In this document: positions 57,573 through 64,000 of the stretch, piece after piece
How positions within the stretch are numbered: the first letter of the stretch is position 1
Layout: each line of letters opens with the position of its first letter
DNA from: a bacterium
GTDB lineage: Bacteria; Electryoneota; RPQS01
Reading direction: 5' to 3'
NCBI GenBank assembly: GCA_016703065.1
Contig: JADJCU010000001.1
Span: forward strand, 682,001-746,000
Length of the DNA stretch: 64,000 bases
The notes under the pieces: model-generated
Database searches by the model: none
What the model saw: the letters and a program-made list of their open reading frames with translations, nothing else
Told to the model about the DNA's origin: nothing
Position numbers and translations under genes: made by a program

Positions 57573-59861
57573 TTAGAATTCGATCTCAATACCCATCAGC
57601 GGCAATAGACCCCACTGTTTGTATGTGGCGGGTTCGTTCTTGTTCTGGTTCCAATAATACGATGAGATGTTCTCGCGGGCGTAGAGGTTCTGGATAGCCA
57701 GGAAGACGACACCATTCGCGCTGCCGAACGTGAAGCGGCGATCAGCGCGGATGTCGAGCGTGTGATAGGCCGGAAGGCGCTCGCTGTTCACGTCGTGATA
57801 GTCGTAAACGGCGCGATTCGCTGCGGTCGAGGCGGCAAGGTCAAGCGGCGTATAGGGCGCCCCGCCCGCGAAGATCCAGCGCAGACTCAAGTCCCAATTC
57901 TGATCCGGTTTGTAACCTCCTATCAACGTGGCCAGATAGCGGTTGTCATAAATACGGTCGCGCCATACGCCGGAATAGTCACGATAGCGCGCCCGCGAAT
58001 AGGAACCGCTCACGGAACCGTAGAGTCTTTCGACGAGCTTCTTTTGTATCATCAGCTCGATACCTGTGCTAAAGGCGTGACCATTGTCCAAGAGCAACTC
58101 GTGTGCCGTGAAGCCGTCTTGATCGTTGGTTTGATCGAGCACCGAGAACTCGGCCTGCGCCGGATCGAGCGACAGATGCTCGTAGTGCTTGTGATAGGCC
58201 TCGATGGTCAAACGCGTCTCATCATTGACCAAGTGGCTCGCGCCCAACACATAGTGCACCGCGAACGGATTTGACAGCTCTTTGAATTGTTCGTTCTGCG
58301 AAAGCAGAACGTAGGGCAGCGCCTGCTGATAGAGACCACAGCTTGCCGAGAGCGTCGTCGCGTCACTCGCGTCATACGTAACTTGGGCGCGGGGTGCGAA
58401 CGTTGTCTGCCCGGTGTAGCTCTGATGATCAACACGCGCGCCGGGCGTAAAGGTCAGGCGCGGCGTGAGCAAGAGTCCGGCGCTCAGATAGCCGCCAAGA
58501 TTCATTGCGGTCTCGGCCTTTCTTACGCGCAACTCAGGCACGGCGTTGCCAAACAAATCGGTGGTGGCGAAATAGACGCGGTCATAGTCAAACGGCACGG
58601 CGGAGGCGCGCGAGCCGCACGAAACATTCATCCGCTTGCTTACGCGAAAGCGATGATCGCTGCGCAGCGTGAGCGTATGCTCGGTTGCAGCAGTGGCCGA
58701 GAGCGGTGCTTCGCTGACCTCGCTCCACTTGCTTTGCCAGTTCGTGTACGTGTGCGCGACGGATGTGTTCGAGTAACCGCGCGGACCCCACAGGTGCCGC
58801 CAATTTGCGCCGAGAGTGTTGACTGTCCAATCGGCCGTGCCATACACGTTCTCGTCATTTTCTTGCGCGCGGGTGCGGGCAATGTGACTGTGATCGCGGC
58901 CCGCTAAATCAAGCATCGTAAGTTGATTGCGAGGCGATAGATCGTAGACGACCTTGCCTAATAAATCCGAATACCATGGCACGGCACTCGCCTCGACGTT
59001 AAACGCATCAACGACGAAGTCGAAGTAGCTGCGATTGGCCGCGACAAGAAACGAGCCGCGTTTGTTCGCGAGCGGACCATCGAGCACGCCGCCCACACCA
59101 AGCAAGTTCAAGTTGAATTGTCCGTTCACGCGTTCGCGATCACCGGCGCGCAGCGCAAGCTCCATGACTGAAGAGAGCCGCTCGCCATGTTCGACGCCGA
59201 AGCCGCCCGCTTGAAAGGTAGCGTCTTCGAGAAGATCAACCTGAATCATGCCGAGCGCACCGGAAGCCGCGCCTTGCAGCGGAAAGTGATTGATGTTGGG
59301 AACCTCGATACCGTCAATGCTGTAGCCGTTCTCCATCGGTGAGCCGCCGCGCACAATCAAGTTATTGCGCGTGTCATTCACCTTGGAGACACTCGGCAGC
59401 GACATGAGCACGCGGCTCACATCGCCGACGGTGCCCGGTGCGCGACGAATTTCTTCATACGCGAGCACTGTCGTGTTGGCCGGAGCATCGGCGGGTGTCG
59501 TGAAGTAGCGCGGCCGAATAGTCACTTCCGCGTTCTCGATGGCGAGCACGGCGAGCTTCAGCGTGAGTGTCGTCGCTCGCGCGGGGCGGATATTCACATC
59601 AGTGTACACAATAGGTGCATAACCGATTGCGGAAACAGACAGCGCGTGAATTCCGGCAGGAACGTTGGAAATCGTAAACCGACCCTCAAGATCGGCAGCG
59701 GCGCCAAGCTGGGTACCCTTGATCATGAGTGCGGCGCCAATAACTGGTTCCTGAGTCTCGGTGTCCACGACGATTCCGCTAATCGTGCCGGTGAGCTGTT
59801 CCGCGGCGAAAAGTGTCCTGACGCAGAGTAATATGGTGAGGGTGCGAAGCAAGCTGCGCAT
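57573..59861 (-). CDS. TonB-dependent receptor
   Basis: 762 residues: signal peptide, carboxypeptidase regulatory-like domain (ISGIVVDTETQEPVIGAALM, GRFTISNVPAGIHALSVSAI), plug domain (VSRVLMSLPSVSKVNDTRNN, LIVRGGSPMENGYSIDGIEV) and a barrel ending EYKQW-type strands with terminal aromatic IEIEF. The ATG has AGGGGAC upstream. It imports a ligand through the outer membrane using TonB energy; the ligand is unknown. Its end faces dnaN. The MarR regulator upstream on the same strand may control it. Confidence 0.92.
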   Translation of the reverse strand: MRSLLRTLTILLCVRTLFAAEQLTGTISGIVVDTETQEPVIGAALMIKGTQLGAAADLEGRFTISNVPAGIHALSVSAIGYAPIVYTDVNIRPARATTLTLKLAVLAIENAEVTIRPRYFTTPADAPANTTVLAYEEIRRAPGTVGDVSRVLMSLPSVSKVNDTRNNLIVRGGSPMENGYSIDGIEVPNINHFPLQGAASGALGMIQVDLLEDATFQAGGFGVEHGERLSSVMELALRAGDRERVNGQFNLNLLGVGGVLDGPLANKRGSFLVAANRSYFDFVVDAFNVEASAVPWYSDLLGKVVYDLSPRNQLTMLDLAGRDHSHIARTRAQENDENVYGTADWTVNTLGANWRHLWGPRGYSNTSVAHTYTNWQSKWSEVSEAPLSATAATEHTLTLRSDHRFRVSKRMNVSCGSRASAVPFDYDRVYFATTDLFGNAVPELRVRKAETAMNLGGYLSAGLLLTPRLTFTPGARVDHQSYTGQTTFAPRAQVTYDASDATTLSASCGLYQQALPYVLLSQNEQFKELSNPFAVHYVLGASHLVNDETRLTIEAYHKHYEHLSLDPAQAEFSVLDQTNDQDGFTAHELLLDNGHAFSTGIELMIQKKLVERLYGSVSGSYSRARYRDYSGVWRDRIYDNRYLATLIGGYKPDQNWDLSLRWIFAGGAPYTPLDLAASTAANRAVYDYHDVNSERLPAYHTLDIRADRRFTFGSANGVVFLAIQNLYARENISSYYWNQNKNEPATYKQWGLLPLMGIEIEF

Positions 59862-59909
59862 GAAATGTCCCCTGAGAAAAGAGTTGACTGTCAGAGTGGA
59901 AAGCGTATT

Positions 59910-60413
59910 TTATTGTAGGCGAGGATTGCGCATTTCAAAGCCGATCACTCGGGCGGCATCCCCGCAGAAGCGCCGGAGTGTGAGTACAGCGCCGCGCAGT
60001 TCGTCGTCAGGATAGTCCCGGCAAATCTCCTGCATGGTGCGAACGTACAGTTCGTCGACCGAGGCTATGGTCTCGCGGCCGGACTCGGTGATTTCGAGCA
60101 GGGAGGCGCGGCGATCGGTGGGCGAAGCGATGCGCCGGAGGTGGCCCATCTCCTCGAGTTGATCGATTAGTTGTGTCATGTTCGCAGCGCTCCGCACCAT
60201 AAACAGGGATGACTTCACATCGGTGATAGTGGGCGGCGCCGGATAGACGTTGACGGTCGCCAGAACGACATACTGCGGGTGGGTCAGCCCAAACTGACCA
60301 AAGATCAGCTTTTCCCCGGCCCGGACGGTGAGTTCGCCAACGGCTATCAACAGCGCAGGCAGGGCTATGGCAAGCGCCGTATGGTCGTAAATGTCTGATT
60401 CAAAAGGGTTCAT
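59910..60413 (-). CDS. MarR family transcriptional regulator
   Basis: Start at ATG 60413 (MNPFESDIYDHTALAIALPA); the ORF's 46 extra codons cover the promoter. 167 residues with a winged helix: FGLTHPQYVVLATVNVYPAP, TITDVKSSLFMVRSAANMTQ, LIDQLEEMGHLRRIASPTDR and RASLLEITESGRETI (wing with the DRRA motif). MarR proteins repress neighbours and release DNA on ligand binding. The adjacent TonB-receptor gene, same strand and 48 bases on, is the obvious candidate target. Confidence 0.88.
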   Translation of the reverse strand: MNPFESDIYDHTALAIALPALLIAVGELTVRAGEKLIFGQFGLTHPQYVVLATVNVYPAPPTITDVKSSLFMVRSAANMTQLIDQLEEMGHLRRIASPTDRRASLLEITESGRETIASVDELYVRTMQEICRDYPDDELRGAVLTLRRFCGDAARVIGFEMRNPRLQ

Positions 60414-60448
60414 GGCGGGGTTTTGGAGATTTGTTGATACTTTACTTA

Positions 60449-60477
60449 AATATAATACACGAATAAAACAATTACAA
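60449..60477 (-). promoter_or_regulatory. Candidate marR promoter, overlapping the divergent dciA-side region
   Basis: Minus-strand TTGTAA (60477-60472) and TATATT (60454-60449) with 17-base spacing. On the plus strand TATAAT (60451-60456) overlaps it and could serve the DciA-like gene. Confidence 0.45.
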
Positions 60478-60535
60478 CTCCGCCTGCAAGAGAGCGCGAC
60501 ACCACAAAAACAACTGTCTATTAAGTATTTGTCAC

Positions 60536-60817
60536 ATGAAAAACACGCCAATCACTAAAATCCTTGATGGCCTATTGCGGGACAAGAGGTACCAGAAGGG
60601 GCTTAGGCTGGCGCTCATTGAAGAGCGCTGGGTCGAAATCGTGGGTGAACAGATCGCCAAATACGCACACGTGCAAGGGCTCGAAAGGGGGCGGCTCCTC
60701 GTGAAATGCGACCACGATGTCTGGCGAGCGACGCTGCACCACACGAAACCCGAGTTGCTCGGTCGCATCGCGGAGGTTGTCGGCAAAGGTGTGGTGAAAG
60801 AGGTGTTTCTGGATTAG
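60536..60817 (+). CDS. DUF721 / DciA-like protein
   Basis: 93 residues matching DUF721: ILDGLLRDKRYQKGLRLALI, EERWVEIVGEQIAKYAHVQG and GRLLVKCDHDVWRATLHHTK followed by PELLGRIAEVVG. DciA proteins load or operate the replicative helicase DnaB in bacteria without DnaC. Its closeness to dnaA and dnaN fits the common dnaA-dnaN-recF-DUF721-gyrB layout, here interrupted by the TonB-receptor and MarR genes. DciA function is inferred from family and place. Confidence 0.8.
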   Translation: MKNTPITKILDGLLRDKRYQKGLRLALIEERWVEIVGEQIAKYAHVQGLERGRLLVKCDHDVWRATLHHTKPELLGRIAEVVGKGVVKEVFLD

Positions 60818-60863
60818 AGGGCGGGGAGGTGCCGAGCAGTGTTCAGGAAAGGAAAGAACAAAG

Positions 60864-62180
60864 ATGCGAAACTTGTTGAGTTCAGTAATGTTGCTGGCGG
60901 GTTTGGAGATCGCGTTCGGCCAGCCCAATGAGATCGTGATCACATATAATGATTGCGACCACCCGTTGACGACACTTTGCGGTGGCGGGGTCGCAATACC
61001 GGATTACTCCGTTGAAGTGGAACTCATGTGGGATCAGAACAACAACGGCCCGGATTCGACAGACCAGCCCGCACGTCAGTCCGAGAACGGTCCCCCGTTT
61101 ACGATTCCCATGAACGGCGGCGACCTGTTAGGCTGCGAGGGCACGTTCATTTCGGAATCCACGTTCACTCCGTGGCCAAGCCCACCGAATCCACCGCGAT
61201 ATTGGCTGCGTATCTACATTGCGGATGGCCCGACGACCTGGAGGACCGGCTCGTTTACGGTCACGGAATGGTACTTCGAGCTGCTTTTGCAGCATAGTCA
61301 CTGGTTTTGTAACGAATCGCCGGTCGCCTGCACGCCGCCGCCGCAGGTGCCGGGGTTCATCGTGCGCGAGGATGGATGCAACGAATATTCAATTGAATGG
61401 CAACCCTATCCGGCCTGGACAGATGTAGATTCACTGTTTCTGCGACGGGGCGAAAACGGACAACTGATAGCTCGATTGCCGCGAATCGCGACCACCTATT
61501 CTGATACTACACTTCCGCCGGGGCGGGCAGAGTTTGTGATTTTCGCGCGCCGGGTTTGCACCGCCGCGCAGGACACAACGTTGTCCCCAATTGCGGTATC
61601 CGACGGAGCTCGATTTGTTCGACCGTCGAGGGTAACAAGCGTGGCAGCGACAGACGGAATGCCGACAAGCGTCACGATTACATGGAGCCCCGTTGCCAAT
61701 GCAACTTCGTATCGGGTGTACCGCGACAGCGATTGGATTGGAACGTCCGGCGCGCTGCAGTATACCGACGAAACCGTGTCACCGGGCGTAATTCACTGGT
61801 ATTCCGTCACCGCCTACAACAGCAACAACCCCGACAATTGCGCAGAGGGTGAGCACTCCACCTTGGAATCCGGCCACATGGCCGCCACCGCCGTGCCGCA
61901 CGAGAGGCCCGGAATTCCCGACGAGGTCACGCTATCGCAAAACTATCCCAATCCGTTCAACGCGGAGACAACCATCGAGTTCAGTGTGCCTCGAATGATG
62001 CCGGTGCGGCTTGAACTCTTTGACACCGGAGGGAGACTTGTGCGGACGCTCTATGAAGCGCAAACCAGCGGACGCGCCGTTGTGCGCGTCTCGCTCGAAG
62101 GAATGCCCAGCGGCGTATACATCTATCGGATCGGGACACCGGAAACGGAACTAAGCAACAAGATGCTATTGATCAGATAA
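60864..62180 (+). CDS. Secreted protein with Fn3-like domain and type A sorting domain
   Basis: 438 residues, with AGGAAAG before the ATG. Signal peptide (SSVMLLAGLEIAFGQ), a Cys-containing N-domain (CDHPLTTLCGGGVAIPDYSV), Fn3-like units (PSRVTSVAATDGMPTSVTIT, WSPVANATSYRVYRDSDWIG) and a C-terminal sorting domain (QNYPNPFNAETTIEFSVP, LELFDTGGRLVRTLYEA, SGVYIYRI). It should leave the cell by a type IX-like route. Role beyond that is unknown. First of a run of plus-strand exported-protein genes. Confidence 0.87.
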   Translation: MRNLLSSVMLLAGLEIAFGQPNEIVITYNDCDHPLTTLCGGGVAIPDYSVEVELMWDQNNNGPDSTDQPARQSENGPPFTIPMNGGDLLGCEGTFISESTFTPWPSPPNPPRYWLRIYIADGPTTWRTGSFTVTEWYFELLLQHSHWFCNESPVACTPPPQVPGFIVREDGCNEYSIEWQPYPAWTDVDSLFLRRGENGQLIARLPRIATTYSDTTLPPGRAEFVIFARRVCTAAQDTTLSPIAVSDGARFVRPSRVTSVAATDGMPTSVTITWSPVANATSYRVYRDSDWIGTSGALQYTDETVSPGVIHWYSVTAYNSNNPDNCAEGEHSTLESGHMAATAVPHERPGIPDEVTLSQNYPNPFNAETTIEFSVPRMMPVRLELFDTGGRLVRTLYEAQTSGRAVVRVSLEGMPSGVYIYRIGTPETELSNKMLLIR

Positions 62181-62191
62181 AGGGGTCGGAA

Positions 62192-62971
62192 ATGAAGAAG
62201 ATTGCGCTATTGGCCGCGCTGGTCTGCGCGGCGGTGATTGTGACGTGTTACACCAACCCCGAGACGGGCCGGAAGGGGCTGATGCTGCTCAACTCGTCAC
62301 AGGAGGCGTCGCTTGGGTTATCGGCGTTTCAGGACATCAAGAAGAACACGCCGCGCACGACGAACGCGAGCGAGCAGGCGCTGGTCGAAAAAGTGGGCCG
62401 CAAAATCTCGGGCGTCGTGAAGCTGTCGAACGCGCAGTGGGAGTACGTCTGCTTCAAGTCGGAGGAGCCAAATGCGTTCTGTCTCCCGGGCGGCAAGATC
62501 GGCGTGTACAACGCGATTCTTCCGATCACACAAAATGAAGCGGGGCTGGCCGCGGTAATGGGACATGAAGTCGCGCACGCGACCGCGCGGCACGGCGGCG
62601 AGCGTATGAGCGAATCGCTCTTAATCAGTCTGGGCGGCATCGCGCTGGATGTTGCGATGGCCGAAAAGCCCGAAGAGACACGGCAGCTTGCGCTCGGCGC
62701 ATACGGCGTGGGCACGACCTTGGGCCGCACGCTGCCGCACTCGCGTTCGCAAGAGCTCGAAGCGGATCGTATGGGCCTGCTCTATATGGCGCGCGCAGGA
62801 TACGATCCGCGCGAAGCCGTGAAATTCTGGAAGCGCTTCAAAGATTTCAAAGGCGCAGGCGGGAGCGTCCCCGCGTTCCTGTCCACGCACCCCACCGACG
62901 ACCGCCGAATCGCCCAACTTGAAGAATTAATGCCCGAAGCCATCGCAGAATACGAAAAGCACAGGAAGTGA
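62192..62971 (+). CDS. M48 family metalloprotease, lipoprotein
   Basis: 259 residues with a ribosome-binding GGGG and a lipoprotein-like signal (VCAAVIVTC). The zinc site is VMGHEVAHATARHGGERMSE (HEVAH) with the third ligand in SQELEADRMGLLYMARAGYD. NAFCLPGGKIGVYNAILPIT precedes it, as in the LoiP/BepA/YcaL group. It is a periplasmic quality-control protease acting on outer-membrane assembly. Its last bases overlap the next gene. Confidence 0.92.
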   Translation: MKKIALLAALVCAAVIVTCYTNPETGRKGLMLLNSSQEASLGLSAFQDIKKNTPRTTNASEQALVEKVGRKISGVVKLSNAQWEYVCFKSEEPNAFCLPGGKIGVYNAILPITQNEAGLAAVMGHEVAHATARHGGERMSESLLISLGGIALDVAMAEKPEETRQLALGAYGVGTTLGRTLPHSRSQELEADRMGLLYMARAGYDPREAVKFWKRFKDFKGAGGSVPAFLSTHPTDDRRIAQLEELMPEAIAEYEKHRK

Positions 62972-63327
62972 TGAAAATGATCAGAAGAGTGGTGATCGGG
63001 TTGATCGCAGCAACGGGGCTGGTCTTTGCGGGACAGCCGCCCCACTTGCGGGTTGAAGTGGAAACGAAATACGCGTGGATCTATCAGAAGTCGATTGCGC
63101 GGGTGTGGGCGACGGCGTCCAAGGATGATACGACCCGCGTCAACGTTGGCGAGCTCTGTCTGCAGCTCGACTGTTACGGACAGCACAAGGTTTGCGAAAG
63201 CGACACGAGCTACCTCGAACTAACGGAAATCAAGCGGCGCGTAGCCACCAAAAAGAAAACCGCATACGTCAAGGCGTGGAGTAATGAAACCGCCAGCGAT
63301 ACGGTGCGCGTAGAGATGAAACCCTAA
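62971..63327 (+). CDS. Small secreted protein, unknown
   Basis: 118 residues from ATG 62971, sharing one base with the M48 stop (TGATG); a GTG one codon earlier is possible. AGGAA lies just upstream. A signal peptide (VVIGLIAATGLVFAG) is followed by a beta-rich domain (LRVEVETKYAWIYQKSIARV, NVGELCLQLDCYGQHKVCES, VKAWSNETASDTVRVEM) with three Cys. Translation is probably coupled to the protease. Family not recognised. Confidence 0.65.
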   Translation: MKMIRRVVIGLIAATGLVFAGQPPHLRVEVETKYAWIYQKSIARVWATASKDDTTRVNVGELCLQLDCYGQHKVCESDTSYLELTEIKRRVATKKKTAYVKAWSNETASDTVRVEMKP

Positions 63328-63416
63328 TCCCCCCGGCGTGCCGCTGGACCTATTGCGTTGCGCCGTGAGCCTACGCGCAAAAGCATCTGCACGGAACCCG
63401 AAAGAGGACATTGAGC

Positions 63417-63641
63417 ATGGATCAAGTTACGATCAAGAATACACTGATTGCGGGCGTGCTCATCATCTGGGGCATCGTTGAAGCGATCTGGTGGTGGCGC
63501 GGACGCAAGGGCGCGGCCACCGGGACGGCTGCCGCCGGCAGTGCGCTCAAATCGCCGGAACGCTGGCGCAACATCTTCACGTTCGCGCTCATCGCCATTG
63601 CAGTGTGGTGGATCACAACAAATGGCTTCGCGCCGGCCTGA
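63417..63641 (+). CDS. Small membrane protein, unknown
   Basis: 74 residues from ATG 63417 with GAGG upstream (an in-frame TTG two codons earlier is less likely). Two hydrophobic helices, NTLIAGVLIIWGIVEAIWWW and IFTFALIAIAVWWITTNGF, flank a basic Gly/Ala-rich loop (RGRKGAATGTAAAG). No family recognised. Confidence 0.6.
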   Translation: MDQVTIKNTLIAGVLIIWGIVEAIWWWRGRKGAATGTAAAGSALKSPERWRNIFTFALIAIAVWWITTNGFAPA

Positions 63642-63707
63642 TGCGCAACAGGCCTCTCGGGTCGAGAGGATTCGTGTACGCAGTAAGAACAGAACAGGAG
63701 ACAGATA

Positions 63708-64000
63708 ATGATTGCACGACTGACGATTCCACTTGCACTGTTGCTTTGTGCGATCAACGTTCAGGCGCAGTGGGACATCGATAACGCCGAAACGCTGGCC
63801 TTCGCGAGCGGCGGCGTTGAGAAGCATCTGGCCGTGGATGACGCCGCGACGCTGCATGTCGTCTTTCAATCAGGTGTCCAGCTTCGTTACTATTGGCGGG
63901 AGCCTGACGCCGAGACGTGGCACGGCCCGGAAATCGTAAACGACTCGCTCTCGATGTCGAATCTCGGCGAATTTGCGATTGCGTGGAATCCGCAAAGCGA
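63708..64000 (+). CDS. Secreted protein, 3' end outside window
   Basis: ATG 63708 with AGGAG upstream opens a signal peptide (MIARLTIPLALLLCAINVQA) and about 78 further residues (VEKHLAVDDAATLHVVFQSG, VQLRYYWREPDAETWHGPEI, VNDSLSMSNLGEFAIAWNPQ). The strand pattern with repeated short Asp/Asn turns suggests a beta-propeller, like the proteins at 4-6.7 kb. The frame is open at the window edge. Confidence 0.7.
   Translation, partial: MIARLTIPLALLLCAINVQAQWDIDNAETLAFASGGVEKHLAVDDAATLHVVFQSGVQLRYYWREPDAETWHGPEIVNDSLSMSNLGEFAIAWNPQS

Noticed and set aside
1..64000. CRISPR arrays, tRNA and rRNA genes
   Set aside because: I looked for regularly spaced direct repeats, for T-loop-like GGTTCGAATCC patterns and for rRNA signatures and saw none; short tRNA genes could still be missed by eye.

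Overview
The window looks like a chromosomal segment around the replication origin of a Gram-negative bacterium of the Bacteroidota/FCB type, probably from a poorly studied lineage. Pointers are several secreted proteins with type A C-terminal sorting domains (YPNPFN...), a TonB-dependent receptor with a carboxypeptidase-like N-domain, DUF4175 and DUF4159 proteins, several SurA/parvulin chaperones and a DUF721/DciA-like gene. Base composition looks moderately GC-rich throughout by eye. I cannot assign a genus.

Layout. 0-11.7 kb: minus-strand block of secreted or envelope proteins (an 'asparagine synthetase B'-like secreted protein, HXXEE protein, TPR protein, sorting-domain protein with an in-frame TGA, lipoprotein, large DUF4175 coiled coil, DUF4159). 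11.7-17.4 kb: GIY-YIG nuclease, methyltransferase, CoA-transferase, universal stress protein, beta-helix protein and a small secreted protein whose candidate promoter has a C9 spacer tract. 17.5-28.9 kb: three SurA/parvulin-type genes, a GNAT, two tandem 615-residue paralogs and mfd (broken by two single-base indels). 29-35.6 kb: CorA-like transporter, VOC protein, UPF0316 protein, HAD, two SRPBCC genes and a REP-associated tyrosine transposase (RAYT). 35.6-54.1 kb: murQ, rsmG, mnmG, tfoX-like, cstA, oxidoreductase, DinB-like proteins, cytochrome c, HAD, queF, mnmE, DUF1643, DUF349-like, yidC, yidD, rnpA and rpmH. 54.5-57.5 kb: dnaA and dnaN on the plus strand. 57.5-64 kb: TonB receptor and MarR regulator (minus), then DciA-like, a sorting-domain protein, M48 protease and small secreted or membrane proteins (plus).

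Almost everything left of dnaA is on the minus strand and most genes to its right are on the plus strand. Together with one exact and one near-exact parS site near rsmG/mnmG, DnaA-box-like sequences, and the rpmH-rnpA-yidD-yidC and dnaA-dnaN clusters, this puts oriC close to 54.1-54.6 kb.

Two themes stand out. First, a RAYT gene with GTAG-headed palindromic repeats on both sides, one copy inside its own reading frame, and related copies scattered over 35-51 kb, some supplying stop codons or C-terminal residues to neighbouring genes. Second, six single-base disruptions in five genes, including the essential rnpA and the conserved mfd; four are length changes in homopolymer runs and two are in-frame TGA codons. 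Sequence error is the leading explanation, but the T9 tract in rnpA and the TGA at a lipobox cysteine deserve a direct check.
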